DNA from: Bagarius yarrelli
Lineage: Eukaryota; Chordata; Actinopteri; Siluriformes; Sisoridae
Direction: 5' to 3'
Length of the DNA: 64,000 bases
Assembly: GCA_005784505.1 (NCBI GenBank)
Contig: VCAZ01000037.1
Coordinates: 224,001 to 288,000, forward strand
Every line of letters begins with the position of its first letter. Position 1 is the stretch's first letter. Positions 24,871 to 37,230 of the stretch are shown here, one piece after another. Both the position numbers and the translations under genes were made by a program. The notes under the pieces were generated by a model that was not told the DNA's origin, ran no database searches, and was given only the letters and a program-made list of their open reading frames with translations.

Positions 24871-25020
24871 AGAATCTAACAATGATAAATTACTTAGAAG
24901 TAATAATATACTCATAAAAAGTCTATAAAGCCGAGTACATGAATGGCCATGTCCACATGTCTTGCACAAACCCAATTGGGGGGTTGCTTAGTCAATGTAC
25001 CATGCTGTAATAATTTATAG

Positions 25021-25204
25021 GTGGTCCATTTGGCTCTGCTGTTTACTCGTTTTTTGGGGGTTTGGAGGGGGGGGGGTGTACATACAGAAACCCAGGCAGA
25101 TTCCAGAGCACATTTAGCATTAATTGGATTGATGGTAAACCATCACGCATCCTCATTTAAATGTTTCACTTTAAATGTTTCACTATGTGGAGAAAATGTT
25201 TAAG
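25021..25204. other. Short G-rich tract and unassigned DNA
   Basis: A G-rich stretch (ggaggggggggggtgta, near 25060-25080) lies in otherwise ordinary DNA. No gene seen. Confidence 0.35.
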
Positions 25205-25385
25205 TGGGAAAGTGGTAGCTCTGTGGTAGCTCTGCGGACTTTCAACCAAGCCACTACTGCTGGGCACTTGAGCAAGGCCCTTTAACTTTCTATACACCTA
25301 GAATTGCTCAGTTGTATTAATGAGATAATTGTAAGTCGCTCTGGATAAGGGCGCCTGCCAAATGCTGTAAATGTAAATGTAAGGG
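25205..25385 (+). repeat. tRNA-derived SINE, 3' part
   Basis: Contains ctgctgggcacttgagcaag, then taagtcgctctggataaggg and cgcctgccaaatgctgtaaa. The tail is well preserved. Confidence 0.7.
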
Positions 25386-25389
25386 ATTG

Positions 25390-27130
25390 GAATGCTAATT
25401 GGAAAATCTGGTTCTGAGAACAGCATTTATGTCTTTACTCGACTCAGTGGGAGTAAATCAGTGTGTGATAGGACCCACTCATAAAGCAGGTCACACATTA
25501 GATTTAATATTATCTTTCGGAATAAGTATAAGTAATATAGTAACAACTCCTCAGTGCGAAATTATTTCTGATCACCATCTTATATCGTTTAAAATGCGTT
25601 ATACTAATAACGCACATGTAGCGCCGCGCAACCGCTTTAAACGTACACTTACATCAACTTCTGCTCAGAGCTTTATTAATTATCTTCCAGAATTGTCTTC
25701 TGTCATTGGATCACCGTCTGATCCAACAGAACTCGAGCAGGCGACTGAATACATAGATGCCGCATTCCGCTATATGTTAGATAACGTGGCTCCAGTTAAA
25801 AGAAAAATAATTAAAGATAAGAAACTCGCTCCATGGTATAACGAACACACACACCGCTATTTAAAACACAGAGAGCCCGTAAACTAGAACGTAAATGGCG
25901 CCAAACTAGATTGCTGGTTTTCCCGGCAGCATGGAAAGAGGGAATTCTAGCTTATAAAAAAGCTCTTAGTGTAACTAGATCAACGTATCTTTCTAACCTT
26001 ATTGAAGATAATAAAAATAATCCTAGATTTTTATTCGATACCGTCGCAAAATTAACTAGGAATAAGACGACCTCAGAAACCTGCACCATAACTGCGTGCA
26101 GCAGTGAGGATTTCATGAACTTTTTTGATAATAAAATTGCAAACATTAGGCAGAAAATTCACGCTTTAAAACCAGACCTTTCGAATGATTCTGATGAACA
26201 ACTTAACCGCCTCAGATCAGAACTTAGAAAAATTTCACTCCTCTGGAAGAGAGAACAACCTAATCGCACTCATCTCTTCCACAAAATCCGTCAAACTTGT
26301 GTGTTAGATCCTATTACCAACACACTTTCTTAAGCAAATTGTACCGGCAGTATCAGAACCCCTGTTGAAAATAGTTAACTCTTCTCTCAGCAGTGGGTAT
26401 GTTCCTAAATCTTTTAAATTAGCAGTGATTAAACCTTTAATTAAGAAACCTGACCTCGACCAAAATGAGCTGTCAAACTACAGGCCGATATCTAACCTTC
26501 CGTTTATCTCTAAAATCCTAGAGAAGGTAGTGGCGCAGCAGCTATGTTCATATTTACAAAGAAATAACATACACGAACTCAATCAATCAGGATTCAGGCC
26601 TCACCACAGCACAGAGACGGCACTGGTCAAAGTAGCTAATGACCTCTTACTGGCATCCGATCCAAGGCTGTGTCTCGGTGCTTATATACTTGACCTCAGT
26701 GCGGCTTTCGACACCATAGATCACAATATTCTTCTTTACAAGATTAGAAAAATTTGACTAGGAATTAAAGGAACAGCTCTTGCATGGCTCAGGTCCTATT
26801 TAACCGATCGCTTACCAGTTTGTTGTTGATTTAAATGGTGATTATTCTGCGTGCTCCCTTGTAAAGTATGGTGTTCCACAGGGCTCGGTTTTAGGCCCAC
26901 TTCTTTTCTCTCTTTACATGCTGCCTCTGGGAAACATAATTCGTAAGCATGATATCTGTTTCCCACTGTTACGCTGATGACACACACATACGTCTCATCA
27001 AGGCCTGATGCGAAAGGCCAGTTTAATAAAATTCAGCAATGTGTGAAGGAAATAAGGGATTGGATGTTATGCAATTTCCTCTTGCTTAACCCTGGACAAG
27101 ACTGGGGTTCTGGTTCTGCATGATGTCTGC
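25390..27130 (+). pseudogene. L2-type LINE ORF2, endonuclease end and reverse transcriptase, frameshifted
   Basis: Plus-strand frames at 25399-25887, 25911-26333 and 26365-26757 encode the end of the endonuclease (GPTHKAGHTLDLILS, then ISDHHLISF), the linker and the polymerase (LSNYRPISNLPFISKILEKV, then QSGFRPHHSTETALVKV, then DLSAAFDTIDHNILL). Past 26757 the frame is stopped repeatedly; FPTVTLMTHTYVSS near 26955-27000 is a decayed relative of the active-site region. The copy is 5'-truncated and broken by at least three frame changes and several stops. It lies head to head with the minus-strand L2 at 23945-24870. Confidence 0.85.
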
Positions 27131-27571
27131 TATGTACAGATGTTTATTATCGTATCACCAGATGATTTATATACCGTCTAATCTATTAGGAACTTCTTTT
27201 TCATCATTGAATTATTAAGCATCCAATCATGTGGCAGCTGCAGCAGGTAAAAAATGATGCCGATTAAGAGCTTCGGTTAATGTTAAAACTAAAACCATTA
27301 ATATGCTGCTGACAGATTAACAGAGTGTAGTTGATCCAAAACTGTTGATTTCCTAGAACGTTTACCGAGATAAGGAGAAAAACACCACATAACCAGTAAG
27401 TTTCTATGCTGTGGGTGGAAACAGCTTGTTGATGAGAAAGTGCAGTACAATAAAAAAATATATCTAAAACAAAAACTGGATAAACATTCAGCAAATTCAG
27501 CGTTTCAGTTTTGTAATATCACAATTCTGGCTAACATGTTAACTAGTTTCTAACAATTAAGTTAATAAACT
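27131..27571. other. Intergenic DNA, no gene seen
   Basis: AT-rich with no recognisable exon or repeat family. Confidence 0.35.
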
Positions 27572-28015
27572 ATGGCCAAAAGTTTGTGAACATCCTAATG
27601 TAGCCCAGTCAGTTATGCGCTCTAGGATTGTACTGGTGTAACATTGTTAGAATTTTAACTCGGGAGGTAAAGAAAATGGAGCAACAGCTTTCTGAAAATA
27701 AATATATACACTAAAACACACCACATGTGCTTTTTTTTTTTGTTGATTAGGTACCTTTGTTGTTCAATTACCTTCCCTATTCTGGAGAAAGCTCAGCATT
27801 AAAAAGGATTCAGTTCCAATAGAATTAGTGAGATCAGACACTAATGTTGGGGTGAGGAGGTCTGGGGTTCAGTCGGTGTTCCAGTTCATCCTAAAGGTGT
27901 TCAGTTTAAAGGGGTCAAAATCAGAATCAGAATCAGGACTCTGTACAGGACATGAGAACTCTCTAATCCAATCAGAACACAGCATGTCTTCATGAAGATC
28001 AGGAATTTTGTGGCC
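27572..28015. repeat. Non-autonomous DNA-transposon-like element
   Basis: The ends are inverted relatives (ctatggccaaaag on the left, ttttgtggcca on the right). The interior shares agatcagacactaatgttgg, ggtgaggaggtct and cagaacacagcatgtcttca with the copy near 17.0-17.8 kb. There is no coding sequence. Confidence 0.5.
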
Positions 28016-28464
28016 AGTAGCCACAAACAAACAGTGGCAACAAAACATCATACAAACACACACACCTTTTCTCTCTATAACTCATAAGTTTCTCCTCTTG
28101 CTGTTCCGTAACACCAAACCTGTTTCCACATTTTCCCGAGGGGGGTTGGACGTTAATTGCGTCAACATGTTTGGCGCTCCTATTGGTTCTTAGTTTGATG
28201 GCTGTCACACTATAAAGAAGCGTGTGTGTGAAACCGTCTGAGAAAAGGACTGATTACAATGGTTTATCTGTGAATTTGTCAAACTATCCATCAAGGACAA
28301 CAGATTTTAGCGCAGGATTATGGAAATCTTTTCGGATTATTAAATTAAATTCCCACAGTTTAAACCCAGATTTAATTTCTGTGAAAAAAAATATTGCATA
28401 AGATCCCATACAATTGTAAGAGACATACATGTGTAAAACATTGCTTTTACATGCTTTTAGCCAT
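28016..28464. other. Intergenic DNA, no gene seen
   Basis: A short GC-richer stretch near 28130-28200 is the only deviation. No exon or repeat recognised. Confidence 0.35.
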
Positions 28465-28472
28465 ACAGTGTT

Positions 28473-29265
28473 CTAGGGGTTGACCAATAACCGGCACCGA
28501 TATTAGGTATTTTTATGAATATCGGTATTTGTTATTTTTGAAACCGATTTTCCGATAAAAGTATTTCATTTTAAAACATGCTATTTGGCACTAATGAGCA
28601 TCCATCGGTCCAAAACGAGTGTGTCTTATGTGCAATTTATGACAAGTAAAGAAGCAAGCTTTCTGGAGAGCAGCTCTGATTGGGACAACTAATTGTTGAG
28701 CATTTAATAATCTTTAAAAAAAAAAACCAGCAGGAAACTATTATATTTATTGGCTTTTTTTTTTTGTTTTCTTCTTTAAATATTAAAAAAATGCTTACTG
28801 TGCTTTACTTATGCTCCCTCCACATTTTTAGGTTATTATTAACAATAATGTTTATTTAATGTTATTTGAACAGAACCGACAAAATGTTTAAAAGCATTTG
28901 AAGTTTGTTGCTATTCCTAATTTCATACATACATACATACATACATACATATACATGTATAAATAAACACCTGTATATAGGGGCAGTGGTTTTTTTCAGC
29001 GTTGTTGATCTAAAGACCAGGAAGACCTGCGTTCAAGCCCCACCACCGCCAGCCAGCCAGCCAGCCACTGTTGGGTCCTTGAGCAATAGCCTTAACCCTT
29101 CCTGTTCCAGGGGGCGCTGTATCATAGCTTGACCCCAACTTACTAAGATGGGATATACAAAGAAAGAAATTTTACTCTGCTGTAAAAAGTAAGGCATTTA
29201 TTGTACGTATATACGTATAAAAAATGAAGCTATCGGCCTATTTGATCACTAACCGTCCGAGCCCT
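28473..29265. mobile_element. hAT-like non-autonomous element with target duplication
   Basis: It is flanked by acagtgtt (28465-28472) and acagtgta (29266-29273), an 8-bp direct repeat matching at 7 of 8 bases, the size hAT elements make. The left end (ctaggggttgacc) and the reverse complement of the right end (agggctcggacgg) are imperfect inverted repeats. The interior has no transposase ORF and carries a SINE at 28979-29165. Confidence 0.6.
28979..29165 (+). repeat. tRNA-derived SINE nested in a hAT-like element
   Basis: Contains gttgatctaaagaccaggaa, a B box (gcgttcaagcccc), cactgttgggtccttgagca and gatgggatatacaaagaaag. The subfamily is that of 19316-19515. Confidence 0.7.
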
Positions 29266-29273
29266 ACAGTGTA

Positions 29274-29766
29274 CATGCAACGTCAGCGTAAGAAAAAATA
29301 ATCATGGCAAAAGGTGAATGTTTGACAACATTTTAATTCCTGTTCCCAAAATATTTAACAGATTTATGAAACACCAGTCATAACTGAAACCCTACACCCG
29401 TCATGATCTCGACTCTTACCCGGGTTATATTTACACTGCAAGCTTAAAAAAAGATTTAAAAGAAAATATAGCATGGAATCAATTCAGCTTTGATTTTAAC
29501 CTGAAGACAATTAACTATTGAAACACATGATTTATTCAATGCGAATGTCCTGTTCATACACAGTTACGTTAAGAATTTATATTTGTGCAAATTTCCCTGC
29601 AGAACCAGTAAACAGGTTTGTTATATTCAGTGTTTCATTCACACCAACATGAATACACACAACATTATTGTTTTCTTTAATAATTTAAAAGAACGGTTTT
29701 CTATGATTTAAATTAGAAGGAAGACAAAAAGAAGTCAAATGAAGTTTTTTTTTTTAAACCCCAGAT
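29274..29766. other. 3' flank and probable 3' UTR of the 870-aa zinc finger gene
   Basis: On the minus strand an AATAAA polyadenylation signal is present at 29536-29531, about 230 bases past the stop codon. No other gene seen. Confidence 0.5.
29531..29536 (-). terminator. Polyadenylation signal AATAAA
   Basis: A canonical hexamer on the minus strand about 230 bases downstream of the stop of the 870-aa zinc finger gene. I did not identify a downstream GU-rich element. Confidence 0.45.
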
Positions 29767-32700
29767 CTAGGATGTAGCGGGAACAGAGGAGGCTGAATGT
29801 TTGATAGTGTGTTCAGCCAATTTTGTTTCTAAAATCATTTCTCCACAAGTTTCACACTGAACTACCTCAGATTTACCAACTGACTCCATTGCTGCGCTGT
29901 CTGGAACCGGGACTTCCTCTTCCGTGTGTTTGTTTATATTTTGCAGGTTATTTTTTGATTCCTGCGTGTTGGATAAATCAATTGATGCTTTCGAGCTCTG
30001 GTCCTGTTCAGGTCGATCTTTTACGGCGGCTGTGTCAGGATGACGAGGCTGCATGTTTACAGCACTAAGATCATCCCTGAGTATCTTCTTGGTTAATGCG
30101 GCACCACTTCTCTGTTCAACTAAGGGTTTACTGGTGTCCAGCTTTAACCCTTCCTGCTTTTCCTTATCTGCTTTTATCGGGATGACGTGTGATGGGGGCT
30201 GATTTAGTTTTGTCTTATCATTACAAACGTTTTTCTTGATCATGTCCAAGACTTGGAGGATCTGTAGGTTCGACAAAATGCCCTTTTTCGGCTCCAGCTT
30301 TGCATGTAACTGTGGATTTTGCAATAATGGCTTGGAGTTGATGTCAGCTGTATTTTTTTTCTTAATAACAATGATTTTGGTTACTGGAGCAGATGTGCCT
30401 GCACCGTCTAATAATGTCCATCCTGTTTTTGCATTTTTCACCGATGTCACAGGCATCAGGACGTTTGATGCAGGAGCAGGCTGGGACAGATCTTTCAGGA
30501 CTACGGTTTTGTCTGACTCTTTAGGGGCAGAACAGTTGGAGGGTAATGAAACGTAATTGACCTGTGGAGCTGATGCACTTTTCTTCGAGACATTCGAGGT
30601 AAGTGTTTGGGTGTTTGGGATGCTAGTGGATGCCGATGTTGAGGGTGCAGGCAAAAGCATAACCAGGGGTAGAGGCGAAATGGGTTCTTTATTCAGAGTG
30701 AATGTAGTCGGAACTTCAGCAGGTTGAACACTCAGTGCGTTTGGCTGCAGGTGCACAAGCCGTGGTGCGATTCGAGTTTGCTCAATTTTGGCAGTGGTGA
30801 CCGCATTCTTCTTCTTTAACTCCGATTTTTGCTTCTTTAAGGCAATCTGTAAACAGATTTTTTGTGAGTGCATTTCATCTCTAAACAGACATAGTCGTGT
30901 AAAAATATCGAAACATCTAACTAAAATGACATCTAACACAATCAACTATATTTGTAAGAGAATTGAAAAGCATTAAAATATAGTTTCCCTCTCTATTGAG
31001 GGTGGGAATACATCCCCCCCCCAATTCTATAGACATTATCCTCGGGACGTCCTGGTCTAGCTCAGGCTCATGAGTTAGCCACGCCCACTTATTTACATGT
31101 CACGGTATACACAGAATCTAGCTGATTTTTTTTAAGGCACTAAAACAATACTTTTGTTTCTGTACTAATAAGTTTAGATTTTTTAAGTTTCCATTTAAGT
31201 TTAGATTTTTACTACAACATTACTTTCTGTTTGCGTAATTCTGACAAAACCAAAAGGGACTTTTGATGGACATTTTTACGCTAAGAAGCGAATAATAAGG
31301 TTTAGTGTTGACATGCATCTCATTTCTATCAAAAAGTGAAGAATAAGGCTAGGACGTGGGGCACTGAAAAAAAAATTCTTTGTGTTTGTCTCAAATTTAC
31401 TACAAAAATTTAAAAAAAAAAAAAATTATTAAAAAAAAAGAGAGAAGCGCTGTGCTGTTCACACTGCAGGACGTTGATCACTGTTGTTGTGCTGGTGGTA
31501 CTGTAGCAGTCCTCATGTTAAAGAAGCAACTAAGCCCAGCGTAAGATTCAGGTGCGCTGAACTACTGCTAATACATGTAAATATATAGGAGAGCTGACTA
31601 TGCTTACCATCTGCACCTCTTTTACAGAAAAACAAAAAAAATATCTCCTAAAATATCACAAATATAATACATATATCTAAAGAACAAAATTCTAATTGTT
31701 AAATATGATAATTAAGATGAACAAGGAAGCTCAATATTCATTTTAATTTTATGGCTGCACCGATACTGAGTTCATGTAAAAACACTAAGATACCGAAGAT
31801 CGATATCTCTTGTGACATCATTGACAGCGCAGACTAACCGAAAGACTCCGGCTGCAGCGATGTTATATTTAAAAATGAATCAGGAACCTATTCGTAATAT
31901 ACAAAATAATGAGTACCTATAACACAAGTATTGAAATTAATTCCTGAGAGAAAATGGCAAGAGAAACAATAACCCGAAAGACATACAAATAATTTTACAT
32001 CCCAAAAAAAAGGAAAAGGTATCAGCTAGAGGTGTGACGGGACAAAATGCATTTTGAAATCAACTTGTACTTTAAGAAAAGAAACTTTTATTTGAATAAA
32101 TTATATGCAGTAATTAACAACACACAAACGCTTTGCAAAATGTTTTGCAGCTGTTGACCTACAGTGAAAAACTAAAATGGCTGCGTTTCCACTGCACGTA
32201 TCAAGTGACCCAATTCCGATTCTTTCCTACAACGTGGCACATTCGATATTATTAATCGGATACAAGCATTAATGTGTGCAGTGTAAGCAGGCGGATCAGA
32301 TTTTCACCTGTTAATGCGAGTCCAACGACACTGAACAAACAACAATGGCACAGGACGTCAACTCAGGGGAAAAATAAGGGCAACTCTGGCTTTTTATTTG
32401 TTGTATTTTATCGTGATATGTATAGTATCATATGGCCCTAATAAGTCATAAATGTAATTACCTCTGCTGGCTTCTCGCGGCCGCAGGTTTTCAGGTGGCT
32501 GTCGTAGCCTTGCTGATGGCAGAAGCCCAGTCCGCACTCTTTACAGAGGCAGGGCCGCTGAGCCACGTGGCCTGCCATGTGCGACATGAGCATGATGGAT
32601 GAGCGGAAACCCATCCCGCACTCCGAGCACCTCAGGATTCTCTGATGCGTCCCAGCGTGCTTCTTTAGTTCCTCTGAACTGCTGAACACTTGCCCACACT

Positions 32701-35606
32701 CCATACAGCGGATGTCATTTGTCTTTGTGTTAAGTGTCCTCTGATCGCCCCAGCATCCCGTGTCCTTCTTGTGCTTCAGGAACTCCTCTTCGCTCGGAAA
32801 AATGACAAGACATGCCTCGCATTGCAACTGCTCTGGTTTACATTCGTGCTTCAGGTATTGAGAGGATAAGCGGAAATGACGTTTGCAACGTATGCAGGTG
32901 TAGGGTAAAAGGCCCAGGTGATGAAAGCTGTGGCGCAGGAGGACGCCTTTTGTCGAGAAAGCCAGGCCACAGTCGGTACAGAGGAATACACCTTTTTTGT
33001 GTCTCTTAAGATGGTACAGCATAGAGCTGTGATGACGGAAGCTGCGTTCGCATTTCGGGCACGGGTAGCGTTTGGTGCGTTGCCTGTGCGATTGCACGTG
33101 CTTCCTGCACTTGGCCATGTTGGTGAAAATGCGCTTGCACAGATCACACTGATAAAACTTGTCTTCAAAATGGTTTGTGTCCAGATGCTGCTGCAGATCC
33201 TCCTGCGTTGGAAACCGGGCTGTGCAAACGATGCATCGGATACCGGGCGCTTGTGCATGGGCGCGCAGGTGCCTACGATAGTTCACCAAATGGCAGAACT
33301 GCTTGTTACATTCAGCACAGTGGTAGAGGCGCACGCCGTTGTGTATGTGCAAATGTTCGTGTAGGAGGAACGTGGTGGGAAAGGTGAGCTTGCACACTTG
33401 GCACTGATGCTCTTCTGAGCTGTTTGAGTCTGCAGAGACATGAGAGCAACAGGTTCATTCTTCCATTTGACAAAATGTGCTATCAACTAATTCAGTTATT
33501 ACTCAGAGGGGATTCTCTGCTCTGCAAAACCATATGATTCGTTACCCAGCTCTCCATCTCTGTGTATTTAAATAATAATTGTTTTTGACACGATGGACTT
33601 AATGTGTCAGATAACGTAGGTGATACACAGGGTAAACATTTTACAGCATAAAATCAAAGTGCATTCCTATCACTTCCACTATTGTCGTATGTTGAAGTGG
33701 CTATAAATTATAAGTGCGTCTAATAAAATTAGTTTTTTGTGATGTAAACACACAAAACCGAAATAAAAAGCAAGCTTTAAATGTGACCGTGAAGGCAAAA
33801 TAACATTGATTATCCAACATCTGGATAAGGGTGTCCGCCCAATCACAGGGATTAATACAGCACTATGGCTTCTACAAAAATTACCAGGGGTAGTAATTCT
33901 TTCCGACTGTTAAACAAGTATGTTCTATATAGTATGTTTACGGGTAGTATGAACGGAATTCCGCCATGTTGATTGTAACGTGACACATGACGTCACAGCA
34001 GCGTAAATTTAAAGCAATTTAACCGCAAGGAACAATGTTTTTCTTTGAACAATAAAAGCTTCCTTAGGCACTTGAAGTACTGCATCTCGGCTTTCCGCCA
34101 CTTCGGCATATGAGGACACCAGTGGCCTAATGGGATAGTAAAGAGTACATCGTATGCATCCTTTAAAAAATCTGGGCGCAAGTAGTAGGTAGGCCATCAG
34201 AGAGAGCTTTATGTAGTGTAAGTCGCATATGCAAGGATTCAGACATACTTCTCCTCTCGCATACTCAACTACTATATAGTATGAAAGGATGCGATTTCTG
34301 ACAAAGCCTCGGTAGGCTTGAATCAGTGTATGCAAATTTAACACGTCATTATTGAATATTCCACATCAGTAATCTTTGGAAAAGCACTACAGACATACTT
34401 ATGATTTGAAGAAATCCTTTCTGATAGAATAACAAACCTCGGTGAAGCTCTTTACAGAACTTGGCTTCAGCAGTCCCACCATGGAACAAGTCACTTCTAT
34501 GTAAATGTATTTAAACGTTAACCTGCAGCTGCTAGAGTTTTTATTATGTAAATAGGATGCATTGTTTTTAGGAGATTTTCCACCAGCACTATTGCAAAAA
34601 AAGTATATTAGAAATTTCCTGTTGCCGTGTTATTCGAGCGGATTCGCGCCGTTTTTTCTGTTGATTAAAGAAAAGTACACGAGTGAAGTATTCTTAACAC
34701 ACGTTCATACAGTGGAACATCAAGGCTGGGGGCAGGGCAAACCGTGGTGGAAGAGCCAAATCTGCGCGCTGAACACTGATGCCGGTGTGCGGTGCAGCAT
34801 GCAGCATGGTGTATATTTTAAGCTCATATTTCGGCTATCTATTTTCAATTTGAAGAATGTTGATGCATCCCTACAGAAATCTTTATACTAACCCCCTTTT
34901 AGCAACCCATTCTTATAACCCCGCACTCCCCAGCTGGGGATCCACTGTCCTGAAACACTCCTCTATCCGGTTTTCCTTTCAATGCAACTGAGTTCAGTTT
35001 AAAATTGTTGTTTACATCACAAAAACCTTTCATTTTATCGGTGGTGTTTGAAGCTTCTGTAGGTCCAATCCAGATTGCTTAATGTGGAGATACTGTAGAG
35101 TGAGAAATTCTACAAATACAAAAATATTAATTAAAAAAACACATAATATACACACTCGTTACCACCACGGGAAGTGATATTTACACACAAACGTTATACA
35201 CACACTCTATCATCACGGTGAGGGAAATTTAGTGGTTAAGTTGTTGGACTATTAACTTGAGGACCCGGGTTCGATTCCCAGCTCCACCATGCCACCACTG
35301 TTGGGCACCTGAGCAAGGCCCTTAACCCCCAATTGCTCAGTTGTATAACAAGGAATATTGTATGTCGCGTCTGCCAAATGCTGTAAATGTAAATGTTAAA
35401 GCTCAGCTGCTCGACTGACGGCGTTTAATCAGACTTATAACAGCACTAATAACTTCTCGTTCTGTCTGGATAGAAGAGGATATCAGAGCTGTCGGGTAAC
35501 ACAATGAGGAGATTTAAGAAAATCTCTCAGTTCCATATTATGTGTGTTTAATAAAGGTTTAACGACTGATCAGTTTTATCAATTTTATAGTTTTTTTTAT
35601 CATCAG

Positions 35607-35638
<32 letters not shown>

Positions 35639-36485
35639 TGTGATCCAATATTTTAAGAATTGCATGAAATATCAGTATGGCACTGTGGGTAAAAACAAGT
35701 CATTACTATTGAAATTTACCTTAAATGTTGTAAAACAAAACATAATAATCAATTCTGCTGACAGTTATTGTTAAAAAAAAACATGCAAATAATCAATATC
35801 TTTTTAAAATAAATTATTATCTGACGATTTCTAGTTTCTACGATCTTAGTAACATGTAGACAAGTGATGCATTTACTAAGACGAGATGTACAATTGATTA
35901 TTTTTTCCACACCCACATACCTGAAGACAAAGCAACGTCATATTCCTCCTCATCTGACACAACGTCATCGTTGACTTCTTCATCTTCCTCATTTTCTTCT
36001 TCCTCAGAAGCATCAGCAACATCCATCTGACCCTCTCTTTTTGTACGGTGCCATTTATTCCCCTGATCTTTTCGGGTTTTTTGCTTTTTTGTTTCTTTTA
36101 GTTGCTCGTCAGCATTTCCATCATTCCATGAACGTTTTGGTTTTTCTTCCACAAGTCCACTTTCTTCTTCTTCTTCTTCTTCTTCACAAACACTGCTGCT
36201 CTGGCCTGCACTCGACTCTGTGGAATCTACATGAACTGAACTGGCATTGAGCTGGGAATCATGTATGGAAACAGACTGGGAAGAGACAAGATGACCCTCA
36301 TCTCTTTTCTCTTCTATGGTAACTTCCACTGGCAACGTTATTCCAGGTAGTGATGATGATGAGGATGATGATGCATAGTCCAGCTCTGAGGTTTGTTGTG
36401 TCTCTTTCTGTTTCAGAACCTGAAAATCCCAGCTTGAGAAGCCCAGCTCTGTGAGCTGGATGTCAATAGTCAGCTCAGAAGACAT
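29767..36485 (-). CDS. C2H2 zinc finger protein, 870 aa, twelve fingers
   Basis: Three coding exons: 35921-36485, 32462-33429 and 29767-30846. They sum to 2613 nt with phases 1 and 0 that fit. Residues 1-188 are acidic and serine-rich with a polyglutamate run. Residues 198-511 hold eleven C2H2-type fingers close together (for example CAECNKQFCHLVNYRRHLRAH and CDLCKRIFTNMAKCRKHVQSH); the seventh, eighth and eleventh end in cysteine instead of the last histidine. Residues 512-835 are Ser/Thr/Pro/Lys-rich. A lone last finger (CETCGEMILETKLAEHTIKH) sits at 842-861. It is probably a nuclear DNA-binding regulator; I cannot assign the ortholog. The acceptor before the ATG (gtaacag, 36492) and a donor at 36616 suggest a non-coding first exon. 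I saw no KRAB, SCAN or BTB domain. Confidence 0.88.
33905..34350. repeat. MITE-like repeat in the first coding intron
   Basis: The ends carry related inverted motifs (ttctatatagtatgtttac on the left, actatatagtatgaaagg on the right). The interior has patches similar to 8000-8290 (both have a run of short tagtagta/atatga motifs and a ggcgcc/gccat patch). There is no coding sequence. Confidence 0.4.
35225..35395 (+). repeat. tRNA-derived SINE, near full length
   Basis: Contains agtggttaagttgttggact, a canonical B box (gggttcgattccc), then ccactgttgggcacctgagc and a degraded tail ending tctgccaaatgctgtaaatg. It is the best B box among the copies here. Confidence 0.75.
35611..35637. repeat. Poly(A) tract in an intron
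   Basis: An uninterrupted A run of about 27 bases on the plus strand (poly(T) in the sense of the gene). It could be the tail of a lost retroelement copy. Confidence 0.8.
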
Positions 36486-36971
36486 GTCTTCCTGTTACAT
36501 CAGAAATATATATTTTAAAAAAAAGGACGTCAGGAAGACAAAAGCTTTAAAAAAGTGTTTTGCACACGCGCTTCTCTGCAGTATGAACTGATCAGTGAAT
36601 GAAATGGAGGTTTACCGTGTTACCCAAACAGCCCTCAGTTGATGAAAGCAGCTATTCTACAGCCCTGTCACTCCAGCCCGCGCCAAGCTTCCGCTTTCAC
36701 ATTCAATTCATTCAAAAGCTCACAAACACGCTAAAGAACTACTGACAGATACACAGAGTAAACACAGGACACGGGATTTGACCAATTAAAAAGAATACTA
36801 TTAATCTGTGCTGCAGTGTCTTCTTCTTTATTGACGTTTTGGCAGTTGGGTGACCGGTTTAAAGTGTAGCATCGCCATCTACTGGACTGGAGTGTCATAG
36901 TCCCATCGTGTCATAGGCTTACCGACTAATACGTACGTTACACTTCCGTGTGATTGGTTGAAGTGCACAGG

Positions 36972-36983
36972 ACTTCCGGAAGG
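36972..36983. promoter_or_regulatory. ETS-type double site near the 5' end of the 870-aa gene
   Basis: ACTTCCGGAAGG holds two overlapping inverted GGAA cores. A second CACTTCCG and an inverted CCAAT box (ATTGG) lie about 20-30 bases to the left (36942-36958). These are common in housekeeping promoters. The likely first exon ends at 36616, so the distance is larger than usual and the link is uncertain. Confidence 0.3.
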
Positions 36984-37061
36984 CCTGTCCGCCTGGAAAA
37001 ACCCTGATGTCTGATCGAAGCTGTTGTGTTTACATCGGTGGTAATGAGTGACTTTGTGATA

Positions 37062-37230
37062 ACACAGTGGTGTTGGACTGCTAATTGGAAAAATGTGGGT
37101 TCGAATCCCAGCACCACCAATTTGCCACTGTTGGGCCCCTGAGTAATGCCCTTACCCCCAATTACTCAGTTGTATAAAAGATAAATGTAAGCTGCTCTGA
37201 ATAAAGGCGTCTGCCAGATATTATAAATGC
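37062..37230 (+). repeat. tRNA-derived SINE
   Basis: Contains cagtggtgttggactgctaa, a B box (gggttcgaatccc), ccactgttgggcccctgagt and ataaaggcgtctgccagata. Confidence 0.75.

Noticed and set aside
32918..33364. A 148-codon plus-strand frame over the zinc finger exon
   Set aside because: It is the antisense shadow of the eleven-finger exon; the cysteine and histidine codons of fingers give open antisense frames.
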